Positions 9,843-19,562 of a stretch of 64,000 nt of DNA are shown piece by piece. The position numbers and the translations under genes are program-made. The notes under the pieces were generated by a model. That model did no database searches. It worked only from the letters and a program-made list of their open reading frames with translations, and was not told the DNA's origin. The DNA is from Deltaproteobacteria bacterium. Its GTDB lineage: Bacteria; Myxococcota_A; Polyangia; Polyangiales; Ga0077539. The DNA lies in contig JADJAE010000004.1 in the NCBI GenBank assembly GCA_016704445.1, forward strand, positions 62,001-126,000, in the 5' to 3' direction. Every line of letters begins with the position of its first letter. Position 1 is the stretch's first letter.

Positions 9843-12055
9843 AGCGCTACCGCGGACAGCTCGTGCTCGCGATCATCGTCGCGAGCCTCGGGGGCTACAC
9901 CCTCTGGGACAAGTTCCACGCCACCAGCGCCGACCTCGAGGCGCGGCGCCGCAACGTGTGGAGGGCCTTCCACCGCGAGCGCGTCGACCGCATCGAGGTG
10001 ACGCACGCCAGCGGGCGCTACGAGCTGGTGCGCCGGGCGCAGAGCTGGAGCGTGCGCTCGGGCTCGGTGGCGCGACCCGCGGACGCCGTGGAGGTCGAGC
10101 GGGCGCTCTCGGAGATCGAAGGGGCCGAGGCGAGCCGAACGCTCGGTCCGCTGGACGCCGACTCGAAGCGGCGCTTCGGGCTCGATGCGCCGCACACGAC
10201 GGTGGTGGTGCACGAGGGCCCGGAGGTCACCGCGCGCTTCTCCCTGGGCGGCGCCGTCGAGCGCGAGGACAAGGTCTACGTCGAGGCCGGCGCGCAGGAG
10301 GGCGGCCGCGACGCGGCGCGCACGGGCGTGGTGCTGGGGCGCTCCTTCGCCGAGCTCTTCGACCGGATGTCCACCGCGTACCGCGATCGCGCGGTGGCGG
10401 ACATCGACCCGTCGCGGCTCGATCAGGTCACGGTCACCCACGAGGCGCGGCGCATCTCCATGGCGCGCACCGGCGGCGTGTGGCGGCTGACGGAACCCTC
10501 GTGGGGCCGGGCGTCGCGCGGGGCGGTGGAGGCCATGACCTCGCAGCTCCGTGAGCTGCGCGCCGAGCGGGTGATCGCCGACGAGGCCGACGCGGCGACG
10601 CTGCGGCGCTACGGGCTGGAGCCCCCGACGACCAGGGTGGAGATGCGCCGAGGCGCCATCGAGCCGGTGGTGCTGCGGCTGGGAGAGCCGTGCCCCGGGC
10701 ACGACGCGGAGGTGACCGCGACGCGCGAGGGTACGGGCACCGTGGTGTGCTTCTCCCGTAGCTTCGCGGACGCGCTGAGGGTCCCGCCGGAGGGGCTGCG
10801 GGACGACCGGGTGATGGCGGCGCGCACCGACGAGGTATCGCGGGTGCGGGTGTCCGGCGGCGCCCCGGGCGGGGCCGAGCTGGTGCTCTCTCGCACGGGC
10901 TCCAACTGGACCGCCACGCCGAGCGGCATCGCCCTCGACCCGGAGGCCCTGGAGTCGTGGCTCACGAGCCTTCACGACATCGCCGCGGCGCAGCGCCTCG
11001 ACGGCGACGCGAGGGCCGCGCACGGCATCGGGCCGGGCTCGCGCACGCTGACCATCGAGCGCGAAGGGGTCGAGGGGAGCGAGCGCATCGTGATCGGGAC
11101 CGCCGACGCGACGGGCTTCTACGTGAGCCGCGACGACGAGCCGGTGGTGCTGCGCTTCGCCCCGTCGGCGGCGGAGACGCTGGTGGTCGACGCGCTGCGG
11201 TTTCGCCCGAGGGCGCTGCTGCACGACACCTCCGACGACCTGCGCGCGCTGCTGCTCGACGTCGGGGCGATGCACGAGGAGATCATCCGAACGGAGGATG
11301 GCTTCCGCCTGTCGAGGCCCCTCGCGTACCGCGCCGACCCGGCGCTGGTGACCGACCTGGGGCGGCAGCTCGCGACGCTGGAGGTCGAGCGCTGGGTCCG
11401 CACGACGCCGCTGCCCGAGCACGGCCTGGCGGCGCCGCGGGCGAGGGTGGTCGCGCGCTTCGAGGGCCGCGGCGTGCCGAGCGACGGCGGCGTCGACGCC
11501 TCCGTGGCGCCGGTGCGCACCTACGCGCTGACCGTGGGGGCGAGCGCCCCGGGCGGTGGCGCCTACGCGGCGCTCGACGGCGGCCCCGGGGTCTTCGTGC
11601 TCCCGAGGAGCCTGGTCGAGCTGATCACCCAGTCCCACCTCGACCGTAGCGCCGCGCTGGTGCCGCGGGAGGAGCTCGCCCGCCTGGCGCTTCGCTTCAG
11701 CAGCCCCGCGCGCACGGTGACGCTGGTGCGCGACGGCGAGCGCTGGCGCACCGACAGCGGGGCGCCCGCGGACGACGCCCGGGTCGACGCGCTCCTCGGC
11801 ACCCTCAGCGCGATGGGCGCCCCGAGGGCCTTCGCGTACGGCCCGCCAGGCCCGGAGATGGGCTTCGCGGCGCCCACGGTCGTGGTGGAGGCCAGCTACG
11901 GAGGAGACGCCGGCGCGCGCAGCGTGCGCGTGGCGGTGGGCGCTCGCTACGGCAGCGGCGAGGAGGCGGGCTACTACCTCCGTCGCGATGGGCTCGACGC
12001 GACGCTCTCCTGGCCCGAGAGCGTGATCGACGCCCTGCGCGGGTTCAGCCCGTAG
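9839..12055 (+). CDS. DUF4340-repeat membrane-anchored protein
   Basis: The GTG at 9839 overlaps the preceding stop. The 738-residue protein has one N-terminal membrane helix (LVLAIIVASLGGYTLW) and is otherwise periplasmic. It contains several copies of a unit reading 'VxxVxVxxxxxxxxLxRxGxxWxxT' (VDRIEVTHASGRYELVRR; LDQVTVTHEARRISMARTGGVWRLT; VSRVRVSGG...LVLSRTGSNWTAT; LARLALRF...VTLVRDGERWRTD), the pattern of DUF4340 domains. DUF4340 genes commonly follow GldG-like genes, so this is the fourth member of one operon. Biochemical function is unknown. Confidence 0.8.
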   Translation: MKRYRGQLVLAIIVASLGGYTLWDKFHATSADLEARRRNVWRAFHRERVDRIEVTHASGRYELVRRAQSWSVRSGSVARPADAVEVERALSEIEGAEASRTLGPLDADSKRRFGLDAPHTTVVVHEGPEVTARFSLGGAVEREDKVYVEAGAQEGGRDAARTGVVLGRSFAELFDRMSTAYRDRAVADIDPSRLDQVTVTHEARRISMARTGGVWRLTEPSWGRASRGAVEAMTSQLRELRAERVIADEADAATLRRYGLEPPTTRVEMRRGAIEPVVLRLGEPCPGHDAEVTATREGTGTVVCFSRSFADALRVPPEGLRDDRVMAARTDEVSRVRVSGGAPGGAELVLSRTGSNWTATPSGIALDPEALESWLTSLHDIAAAQRLDGDARAAHGIGPGSRTLTIEREGVEGSERIVIGTADATGFYVSRDDEPVVLRFAPSAAETLVVDALRFRPRALLHDTSDDLRALLLDVGAMHEEIIRTEDGFRLSRPLAYRADPALVTDLGRQLATLEVERWVRTTPLPEHGLAAPRARVVARFEGRGVPSDGGVDASVAPVRTYALTVGASAPGGGAYAALDGGPGVFVLPRSLVELITQSHLDRSAALVPREELARLALRFSSPARTVTLVRDGERWRTDSGAPADDARVDALLGTLSAMGAPRAFAYGPPGPEMGFAAPTVVVEASYGGDAGARSVRVAVGARYGSGEEAGYYLRRDGLDATLSWPESVIDALRGFSP

Positions 12056-12254
12056 CCTCTTCCCCCGTGAACCCTCGCGCCGGATGTCCCCAGCGCGGAC
12101 AGCATTTCAAATATCTTGCAACGAACTGTCGCGCACACGTTGACGAGGCAGCGTCTGCGGCGCCATGACAAGGAGCCGCACGGGATGTTGGAAAGACTGA
12201 CCATGGGGGTCCGCGGGGACGGTCAGGGGTTTCGGGATATGGGAGGGTCAGGCA

Positions 12255-12698
12255 ATGGGGGACATTCAGTCACAGCTCCGTCCGGGGGGATCGAGCGCTT
12301 CGCGTGCGCCCTCGACGGTGCCCACGCGGGAGGAGATCGCCGAGGCGCGCGAAGCGCTGAGGGTGAGGTTCCTGGTGCTGGCTCCGCGACGCGTGGCCGC
12401 GCTGCAAGACGCGCTGCGCGCGGCGGCGGAGGACGAGGCGGCGCGCCGGGAGCTGCAGCGCCAGGGGCATCAGCTCCGGGGCACCGCGGCGACGGTGGGG
12501 CTGCTCGACCTCGGGCTCCTCGGCGGCGTCATCGAGCGCGCTGCTGCGTCGTCGCCCTTCTCCTCCGAAGAGCAGGCCCGCGCCTCGGCGGCGGTGGCGC
12601 TCGCTGACGAGTACGTCTCTCTCGCCTGCTCCCACCGCGCCGTGGGGCCCCTCGCCGACGACCCGCGCTTCAGGGCGCTCGTGACCGGGAGCCAATGA
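12255..12698 (+). CDS. HPt (histidine phosphotransfer) domain protein
   Basis: This 147-residue protein consists mainly of a four-helix HPt fold. The motif GHQLRGTAATVG places the probable phospho-accepting His at residue 72 and matches the canonical HxLKG signature. The first ~25 residues are polar and disordered-looking. The stop overlaps the start of the kinase-receiver gene (ATGA), making this the first gene of a three-gene phosphorelay operon. It should shuttle phosphoryl groups between receiver domains encoded downstream; both downstream products carry receivers. Confidence 0.85.
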   Translation: MGDIQSQLRPGGSSASRAPSTVPTREEIAEAREALRVRFLVLAPRRVAALQDALRAAAEDEAARRELQRQGHQLRGTAATVGLLDLGLLGGVIERAAASSPFSSEEQARASAAVALADEYVSLACSHRAVGPLADDPRFRALVTGSQ

Positions 12699-14074
12699 AG
12701 CCGTGCGCCCGATGCGGGATTCCCTCGTCCGACGACGCCACGCACTGCGGGCTCTGCGATAGGGAATTCCCCGAGATGACGGTCTTCGAGGGCCGCTACC
12801 AGGTGGAGTCCACCCTCGGCCGCGGCCAGCAGGGGATGGTCTACCTGGCGCGCGACCTCGGCCTCAACCGCCACGTGGCGCTGAAGGTGCTGCACGCCTC
12901 GCACGCCGACACGCCCGAGGCCGCGTCGCGGCTGAAGCGCGAGGCCACCGCGCTGGCCGCGGTGCGCAACGACCACGTCGCGCAGGTGTACTCGTTCGGC
13001 GCCCACGGGGACACGTTCTTCCTGGCGATGGAGTACGTGCGGGGGCGCAACCTCGACACGCTGGTGGCCGAGCACGCGGCGCACAAGGAGAACGTCCCCA
13101 CGCACCGGGGCCTGACCATCCTGCGGCAGATCGCCGAGGGCCTGGCGAGCCTCCACGACGCGGGCATCGTGCACCGCGACGTGAAGCCCTCCAACGTGAT
13201 GATCGAGCAGGGCACCGGGCGCACGGTGCTGCTCGACCTCGGCCTGGCGCGCTGGTTCGAGCAGCGCGGCGACACGCGCGTCTCCTTCGTCGGGACGCCG
13301 GCGTACATGGCTCCGGAGGCGATCCTCGGGGATGACCCCGCGCAGATCGCGGGCCACACGGACATCTACGCGCTGGGGTGCACGGCCTTCGAGCTGTTCA
13401 CCGGCGCGCCGCCCTTCGCCTTCGGCACCATCCCGGAGACGCTGGCGCACCAGATGTGGGACCTGGCGCCGGCGCTCTCCAGCGTGCGGCCCGACCTGGC
13501 CTTCCTCGATCCGGTGATCGCGCGCGCGCTCACCAAGGACCCGGGGGCGCGCTATCGAAGCGGCGCCCAGATGATCGCCGCCCTCGACGAGATCTGCGCG
13601 AGCGGCCCGTACGCGCGGGTGCCTGCGCTGGCCCCGACGCTCCCGTCGGCGCCGACGCTTCGGCTGATGGTCATCGACGACGACGAGGTGTTCAGCGAGT
13701 TCGCGGCCGGGGCGTGCGAGCTCGCGCTGCCGGGCATCCACCTCGATCTGATCTGCGCGTCGTCGGGCCTCGAGGCGCTGCAGGCCGCCGGCCGCACCTG
13801 CCCCGACGTGGTGGTGCTCGACTACGACATGCCGCTCCTCGACGGCCTGGAGACCCTCTCGTACCTGCGGGCGATGCCCGGCGGGTACGGCCCGCAGGTG
13901 ATGCTGGTGAGCTCCAACATGCGGCACCTTCCGAAGTGGCGCTTCGCCGCGATGGGGGTCACCGACTTCCTGGAGAAGCCGGTCGAGCTCGGGGAGTTCG
14001 CCGAGGTGCTGAGCGACGTGGCGGGCCGGGCCTTCGCGCACCGCAACCGCTTCGGCGGAGCGAGGCATCCATGA
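12695..14074 (+). CDS. Ser/Thr kinase fused to a C-terminal response-regulator receiver
   Basis: The 459-residue product combines three parts. An N-terminal zinc ribbon has C4-x2-C7 and C18-x2-C21. A Hanks kinase domain spans ~33-300 with glycine loop GRGQQG, catalytic HRDVKPSN (H160, D162), DLG at 181 instead of the usual DFG, and YMAPE. A receiver domain spans ~323-445 with acidic cluster VIDDDE (D328-330), phospho-acceptor D376 in LDYDMP, and the conserved Lys 428 in LEKP. There is no membrane segment, so it should be soluble. ATGA overlaps on both sides tie it to the HPt and histidine-kinase genes. Phosphorylation of the receiver may control the Ser/Thr kinase; this is inferred. Confidence 0.85.
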   Translation: MKPCARCGIPSSDDATHCGLCDREFPEMTVFEGRYQVESTLGRGQQGMVYLARDLGLNRHVALKVLHASHADTPEAASRLKREATALAAVRNDHVAQVYSFGAHGDTFFLAMEYVRGRNLDTLVAEHAAHKENVPTHRGLTILRQIAEGLASLHDAGIVHRDVKPSNVMIEQGTGRTVLLDLGLARWFEQRGDTRVSFVGTPAYMAPEAILGDDPAQIAGHTDIYALGCTAFELFTGAPPFAFGTIPETLAHQMWDLAPALSSVRPDLAFLDPVIARALTKDPGARYRSGAQMIAALDEICASGPYARVPALAPTLPSAPTLRLMVIDDDEVFSEFAAGACELALPGIHLDLICASSGLEALQAAGRTCPDVVVLDYDMPLLDGLETLSYLRAMPGGYGPQVMLVSSNMRHLPKWRFAAMGVTDFLEKPVELGEFAEVLSDVAGRAFAHRNRFGGARHP

Positions 14075-15267
14075 CCTCCGACGACTCGACGACGGGCTCG
14101 ACCTCGGAGCCCTCCCCGGAGGCCCTCCCCGGCGACCGGGCGCGCCACGACCGCGATCGCCTCGCGCTGCTCGGCACGCTCGCGGCGGGCGTCGCGCACG
14201 AGATCAACAACCCGCTGGCCTACACGAAGGAGTCCATCGGGCAGGCGATCAGGGAGCTGGGCGAGCTCGCGGAGGCGATGCCGGCGCTGCGGCCCATCAT
14301 CGCGATGCTCCAGTGCGCGCGCGACGGCACCGAGCAGGCGTGGCTGATCGCGAGGGACGTGCGGATGTTCTCCCGGAAGGGCCCCGGGGCGGTGGGCGCG
14401 GTCGACCTGCAGCGGGTGCTCGACGCGACGGTGCGTCTCGCGCACCACGACGTCTCGAAGCACGCCACGCTGGAGAAGGACTACGAGGGCATCGCGCCCG
14501 TCGAGGGGAGCGAGGTGGGCCTCGGGCAGGTGTTTCTCAACCTGGTGGTGAACGCGCTGCAGGCGATTCCTGCGGGCGACCCGGGTGCGCACCGCATCAG
14601 CATCCGTGGGAGGGAGGAGCTGGGCCGGGTGATCGTGGAGGTGAGCGACACCGGGACGGGCATGCCCGAGGAGGTGCTGAAGCACGTCTTCGATCCGTAC
14701 TTCACGACGAAGCCCGAGGGCGTGGGCACCGGGCTCGGCCTCTCGATCACCCACGACATCGTGACCTCCTTCGGCGGCACCATCCGCGTCGACAGCGAGG
14801 TCGGCCGGGGGACGACCTTCACCGTCTCGCTGCGGGCGATGCCGAGGGAGGCCCTGCCCTCCTCGGGCCCGCCGTCGCGCATGGGCCGGGTGCTGGTGGT
14901 CGACGACGACCCGCTGGTGGCCGAGGCCGTGCGGCTGGCGCTCGCCGCGGAGAACGAGGTCTCGGTCGCCTCGTCGGGCGCCGAGGCCCTCGCGGTGCTC
15001 TCGAAGGAGGAGGGCTTCGACGCGATCTTCTGCGACCTGATGATGCCCGAGATGGACGGGATGCGGTTCTACGACGAGGTCTCGCACGTCGCGGGTGGCG
15101 TCACGGAGGTCATCGCGTTCCTGTCGGGCGGGGTCGACGACGAGGCGACGGAGATCTTCCTGGCGCGCACCGGGCGCCCGGTGCTGGAGAAGCCCTTCGA
15201 CCCGGAGGGGCTGCGTGAGTACGTCCGAGGGCGGGTTCGCCGCGACGGGCCGCTGGTCGGCCGTTAG
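14071..15267 (+). CDS. Soluble hybrid histidine kinase with C-terminal receiver
   Basis: The start is ATG 14071 (ATGA overlap); the frame is open far upstream but that part shadows the kinase gene. The 398-residue product has a short polar N-terminus, a dimerisation/phospho-acceptor helix with H43 (GVAHEINNPLAY, HisKA family), an N box (NLVVNALQAI), G1 (DTGTGMPEE), F box (FDPYFTTK) and G2 (GTGLGLSI). A receiver follows from about residue 270 with VVDDDP, phospho-acceptor D322 (FCDLMMPEMDG) and the Lys of LEKPFD. No sensor or membrane domain is visible, so input must come from a partner. A likely source of phosphate for the HPt protein and the kinase-fused receiver. Confidence 0.88.
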   Translation: MTSDDSTTGSTSEPSPEALPGDRARHDRDRLALLGTLAAGVAHEINNPLAYTKESIGQAIRELGELAEAMPALRPIIAMLQCARDGTEQAWLIARDVRMFSRKGPGAVGAVDLQRVLDATVRLAHHDVSKHATLEKDYEGIAPVEGSEVGLGQVFLNLVVNALQAIPAGDPGAHRISIRGREELGRVIVEVSDTGTGMPEEVLKHVFDPYFTTKPEGVGTGLGLSITHDIVTSFGGTIRVDSEVGRGTTFTVSLRAMPREALPSSGPPSRMGRVLVVDDDPLVAEAVRLALAAENEVSVASSGAEALAVLSKEEGFDAIFCDLMMPEMDGMRFYDEVSHVAGGVTEVIAFLSGGVDDEATEIFLARTGRPVLEKPFDPEGLREYVRGRVRRDGPLVGR

Positions 15268-15299
15268 GCGCCCCGCTCGGTGCTATCGTCGCGCGCACC

Positions 15300-16175
15300 A
15301 TGGACCCTCTCGCCGCGATGCTGCTGCCGCTCTTCTTCGTGCTGTTGATGATGGTGGTGCGCTCGGTGCGCCAGGTGAACCAGTGGCAGGTCGGCCTGCG
15401 CTTCACCCTCGGCAAGTACACCGGCCGCATGGAGCCCGGCATCAGCATCGTGCTGCCGGTGCTGCAGCAGATGGTCGTGATCGACACCCGCATCCGCAAC
15501 CGCGACCTGCCGGCGCAGATGGTGATCACCAAGGACAACGTCACCGCGATGATCGACGCGGTCGTCTACTACAAGGTCGTCGACCCGGAGAAGGCCACGC
15601 TCAACGTCGAGAACTACGAGACCGCCGTGCGCGACCGCGCCAAGGTCGTGCTCCGCGACATCGCGGGCGAGACGACCCTCGACGACCTGCTGCAGCACCG
15701 CGACGAGGTCGCCGCGAAGGTGCGCCTCGCGGTGGAGCAGTTCGTGGCGCAGTGGGGCCTGCACGTCGAGCTGATCGCGCTGCAGGACATCCAGCTCCCG
15801 CAGATGATGCAGGAGGTGATCGCCAAGAAGGCCATCGCCGAGCGCGAGCGGCAGTTCGTGATCATCAAGTCGCAGGCCGACGTGGAGAGCGCGAAGAACT
15901 TCGCCGAGGCCGCGCGCATCCTGACGGAGTCGCCGGGCGCGATGGAGCTGCGCCGCCTGGAGGCGCTGCAGACGCTCACCGGCAGCGGCGTGAGCAAGGT
16001 GATCTTCGACCTCGCGCGCCCGGCGGAGGTGCACCCCGCGGCGATGGCCGCGGCCATGATGGACGACCGCACCAACGTGCGCGTGGAGCCCACGCTCAAC
16101 GCCGAGGGGCGGCCGCAGACCAGCCGCGAGGAGATGACCGCCCAGTCGGAGTCGATGCGCCGCGGTGGCCGCTGA
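15300..16175 (+). CDS. SPFH/stomatin-like membrane protein
   Basis: This 291-residue protein has one N-terminal membrane helix (MLLPLFFVLLMMVV, ~8-21) and an SPFH/band 7 domain. Family hallmarks are QWQVGLRFTLGKYTGRMEPGISIVLPVLQQMVVIDTRI, the 'ITKDNVTAMIDAVVYYKVVDPEKA' core and the coiled-coil region with 'IAERERQFVIIKSQADVESAKNFAEAA'. Such slipins form membrane scaffolds and often regulate proteases. Here no NfeD-type protease gene is adjacent; the next gene, overlapping by 11 bases, is uncharacterised. Confidence 0.85.
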   Translation: MDPLAAMLLPLFFVLLMMVVRSVRQVNQWQVGLRFTLGKYTGRMEPGISIVLPVLQQMVVIDTRIRNRDLPAQMVITKDNVTAMIDAVVYYKVVDPEKATLNVENYETAVRDRAKVVLRDIAGETTLDDLLQHRDEVAAKVRLAVEQFVAQWGLHVELIALQDIQLPQMMQEVIAKKAIAERERQFVIIKSQADVESAKNFAEAARILTESPGAMELRRLEALQTLTGSGVSKVIFDLARPAEVHPAAMAAAMMDDRTNVRVEPTLNAEGRPQTSREEMTAQSESMRRGGR

Positions 16176-16728
16176 GACGCTCGACGGGGAGGCGCTTCGG
16201 CGGGCGGTGATCCTCGCGTCGGGGGACGCGAGGGTGAGGGCGATGCTGGAGACCGCGGAGGTCGCGGCGGCCGAGGCGGGGGTACGCTGGGAGGCGAGCC
16301 ACGGGGAGGTGCGCGGCTACGCGGTGACCGTCGCCCTCTGCGCGGAGGACCTCGCGACGCTCGACGCCTCGCCCGCCACGCGCGACCTGCTGGAGCGCGG
16401 CTTCGCGGTGGCCGTGGCGACCGCGCCCGACCGCTCCATGACGGCGCTGGGCACCCGATGGAACCGCCGTGGCAGGGTGACCGTGGCGACCTACCGGGAG
16501 GTCGCGCGCCGCTCCGTCGAGGTGACGCTTGATGAAGCGCTGCGGCGGTATCGCGACGCGCTCGACCCTCGCGCCCCGTTGCCCGACGAGCTCCGCGTCG
16601 ACGAGGACGGCGGCGTGGTGACCGTGAGCGCCCGCGCGCCCCTCGATCGCGCCGCGCGTCAGCCCATCGAGGCGGCGCTGGCCTCGCTGCTGGGTCCCTC
16701 GCTGCAGGTGCGTTGGCGTGCTCGCTGA
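16165..16728 (+). CDS. Uncharacterised protein, overlaps stomatin gene
   Basis: I do not recognise this 187-residue protein. It starts at GTG 16165 inside the end of the stomatin gene, suggesting translational coupling. It is soluble, rich in Ala/Arg/Asp/Val, with no signal peptide or membrane helix. Alternating hydrophobic strands such as GYAVTVALCAED, GFAVAVATAP and GRVTVATYREV suggest an alpha/beta fold. It ends before the convergent RRM gene. A role with the SPFH protein is only suggested by position. Confidence 0.6.
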   Translation: MAAETLDGEALRRAVILASGDARVRAMLETAEVAAAEAGVRWEASHGEVRGYAVTVALCAEDLATLDASPATRDLLERGFAVAVATAPDRSMTALGTRWNRRGRVTVATYREVARRSVEVTLDEALRRYRDALDPRAPLPDELRVDEDGGVVTVSARAPLDRAARQPIEAALASLLGPSLQVRWRAR

Positions 16729-16812
16729 CCTGCGATCAGGCCATCGGGTGCCGGGACTGGTAACGGGGAGAAGAACGAAGGGGAGGGGATTGAGAGGGAT
16801 TCGGGTGAGCGA

Positions 16813-17217
16813 TCAGCCGCGACGGCCGCCACCGCCGCCGCGGGGGCCGCCGCGACCGCCGCCGCCGCCGCCGCCGTAGCCACCACCACCGCCGCCGTAG
16901 CCACCGCCACCGCCGTACCCGCCGCCGCCGCCGCCGAACCCGCCGCCGCCGCCGCCGCCGCCGCGGTTCTCGCGCTCGCGGGCCTCGTTGACGGTGAGGG
17001 TGCGGCCGCCGAAGTCGAGGCCGTGGACGGCCTTGATCGCGGCCGCGGCCTCGGCGTCGCTGTTCATCTCGACGAACGCGAACCCGCGGGGGCGGCCCGT
17101 CTCGCGGTCTTCGACGATGCGAACCTCCCGGACGCCGCCGCTCGGCTCGAAGAGGGCGCGGACCTGAGACTCATCCGCGGTGAAGGGAAGGTTGCCGACG
17201 TAGATTCTGGATCCCAT
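16813..17217 (-). CDS. RNA-recognition-motif protein with glycine/tyrosine-rich tail
   Basis: The start is taken at ATG 17217 (MGSRIYVGNL); the open frame upstream is not RRM-like. The 134-residue product has one complete RRM: RNP2 IYVGNL at 5-10 and RNP1 RGFAFVEM at 44-51. A tail of almost pure Gly with Tyr and Arg (GGGGYGGGGG, GRGG) follows from about residue 87. This is the bacterial Rbp architecture known from cyanobacteria and myxobacteria, where such proteins bind single-stranded RNA. The tail is much longer and purer than usual and encoded by a GGC/GGT repeat. The long 5' region (17218-17546) may carry its regulation. Confidence 0.88.
   Translation of the reverse strand: MGSRIYVGNLPFTADESQVRALFEPSGGVREVRIVEDRETGRPRGFAFVEMNSDAEAAAAIKAVHGLDFGGRTLTVNEARERENRGGGGGGGGFGGGGGGYGGGGGYGGGGGGYGGGGGGGRGGPRGGGGGRRG
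16816..16960. repeat. Imperfect CCG/CCA trinucleotide repeat (Gly tail of RRM protein)
   Basis: The plus strand is dominated by ccgccgccg and gccaccgcc runs, read on the minus strand as glycine codons with interspersed Tyr and Arg. The periodicity follows codons, consistent with protein-level selection plus repeat slippage. Confidence 0.85.
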
Positions 17218-17546
17218 GAGACGACCTCGGACAGTTGTGACGGACATCCGATAGGGGGGGAAGGTCTCGTCGAGCGATGCACCGCCACGTTCCCGATGGT
17301 CTGCGCCGCGAGATGGGGAATCCACCCTTCAGCGAGGTTGAGGGTGGCGAACCAACCTTCAGACCACACCCCGGATGAGCACCATCCCCACTCCCACGTT
17401 GCGATGGTAGCGGTGGTCCCACGCACGTCAGCGAAGCTGTGTCGGCTTCGGGACGGTGTGATTCCACGAGGCGACCCCGACACTATCACTGCTGCGAGGG
17501 CCAGGTCTATACGGCCTCGGGTTTTTCCTCGGCGGGGGAGCGAAGG
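17218..17546 (-). other. Gene-free leader region of the RRM gene
   Basis: This 329-base interval lies upstream of the RRM start, read on the minus strand, and downstream of the gene ending at 17547. I find no convincing gene. It contains a perfect 7-bp stem hairpin, ccaccct (17322-17328) with agggtgg (17341-17347), and is locally less GC-rich than the flanking genes. Such a long leader before a cold-shock-type RNA-binding protein could be a regulated 5' UTR; this is inference. Confidence 0.5.
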
Positions 17547-18428
17547 CTACGCGCCGGAGAGCGCCTCGAACCACGCCTCGGCGGGGCCTCGACGCAGCAC
17601 CCCGCCCAGGTCGAAGAGGTTGATCACGTCGACGCCCGAGGAGAGCGAGACGGCCACGTCCACCGCGAGCTCGGAGGGGTCTCGGTAGCGGGGCTCGTCG
17701 CCGAGGGCGCCCACGTCGACCACGCCGACGGAGACGCCCGCGGAGTCGCCGAAGCGACGTCGGGTCGCCGCGGCGCCGCGCGCCAGGAGGTCGAGCGCCC
17801 TGGGGCGGCGGATCAAGCCTCCGGACCAGCCCTCGAAGAGGGAGGTGTAGAGCATCACGTTGACGTGGTCCCACGGGAGGGCGTCGACGGGCACCGAGAG
17901 GGCCCGCTGGACGGGGCGCAGCGGGCCGGTGGAGGGGTCGAGCAGGACGAAGGGCAGCACCGTCGCGCTGCACTGCAGGCCCCGGTCGCGCACCTCGCCG
18001 ATGAGCGAGCGGAACTCCCTCCGCGCGGCCGCCCACCCGGAGTCGTTGAGGGAGGAGACCGACGGGAGCACCGCGGTGGGGGAGCGCATCGCGGTGGCCA
18101 CCACGCCGAAGGGAGGCTCCAGGTCGATCGCGAGGTCGCGCACCAGCGCCTCCGGGGGGAGCGCGTCCAGGAGGCGTCTGGCGAAGGCGGTGAAGCGCGG
18201 CGCGTTGAAGGCGTTCGCCCAGCGCCCGTCGGCGTCCTCGATCATGGGCCAGAGCCCGACGCTCACGCCCGCGTCGTTGCAGGCGCCGAGCAGCCCCGGC
18301 AGGGCGGGGAGGTCCCAGGGGCGCACCGCGGCGATGAGCTCGACCCCGTAGCGGGCCAGGAGCGCGAGCGTGGCGGGCTCGGTGAGGGCCGTGAAGGGGA
18401 GGGTCTCGCTCCAGATGCGTCGGCGCAT
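17547..18428 (-). CDS. Uncharacterised TIM-barrel-like protein, possibly glycosidase-related
   Basis: The 293-residue product has no signal peptide. Regularly spaced strands (GVELIAAVRPWD, GVSVGLWPMI, LAIDLEPPFG, LQCSATVLPFVLL, HVNVMLYTSLF, VSVGVVDVG, GVDVINLFDLGG) suggest a beta/alpha barrel. The 'LAIDLEPP' strand-end acidic pair and the 'VNVMLYTS' strand recall glycoside-hydrolase-type barrels such as GH18, but I cannot assign a family. It is transcribed toward the RRM gene and divergently from the glycosyltransferase-like gene at 18462. Confidence 0.6.
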   Translation of the reverse strand: MRRRIWSETLPFTALTEPATLALLARYGVELIAAVRPWDLPALPGLLGACNDAGVSVGLWPMIEDADGRWANAFNAPRFTAFARRLLDALPPEALVRDLAIDLEPPFGVVATAMRSPTAVLPSVSSLNDSGWAAARREFRSLIGEVRDRGLQCSATVLPFVLLDPSTGPLRPVQRALSVPVDALPWDHVNVMLYTSLFEGWSGGLIRRPRALDLLARGAAATRRRFGDSAGVSVGVVDVGALGDEPRYRDPSELAVDVAVSLSSGVDVINLFDLGGVLRRGPAEAWFEALSGA

Positions 18429-18461
18429 CGATCAGCCCGGGGGTGGGGTTAGTCTCCGGGG

Positions 18462-19556
<1,095 letters not shown>

Positions 19557-19562
19557 GAGGGC

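Noticed and set aside
12056..12254. Possible small RNA or tRNA upstream of the HPt gene
   Set aside because: No cloverleaf, no strong hairpin with T run and no good promoter; ttgacg near 12136 lacks a matching -10.
16816..16960. Repeat region considered as a CRISPR-like array
   Set aside because: It is a trinucleotide coding repeat without spacers. No CRISPR array or cas gene is visible anywhere in the window.
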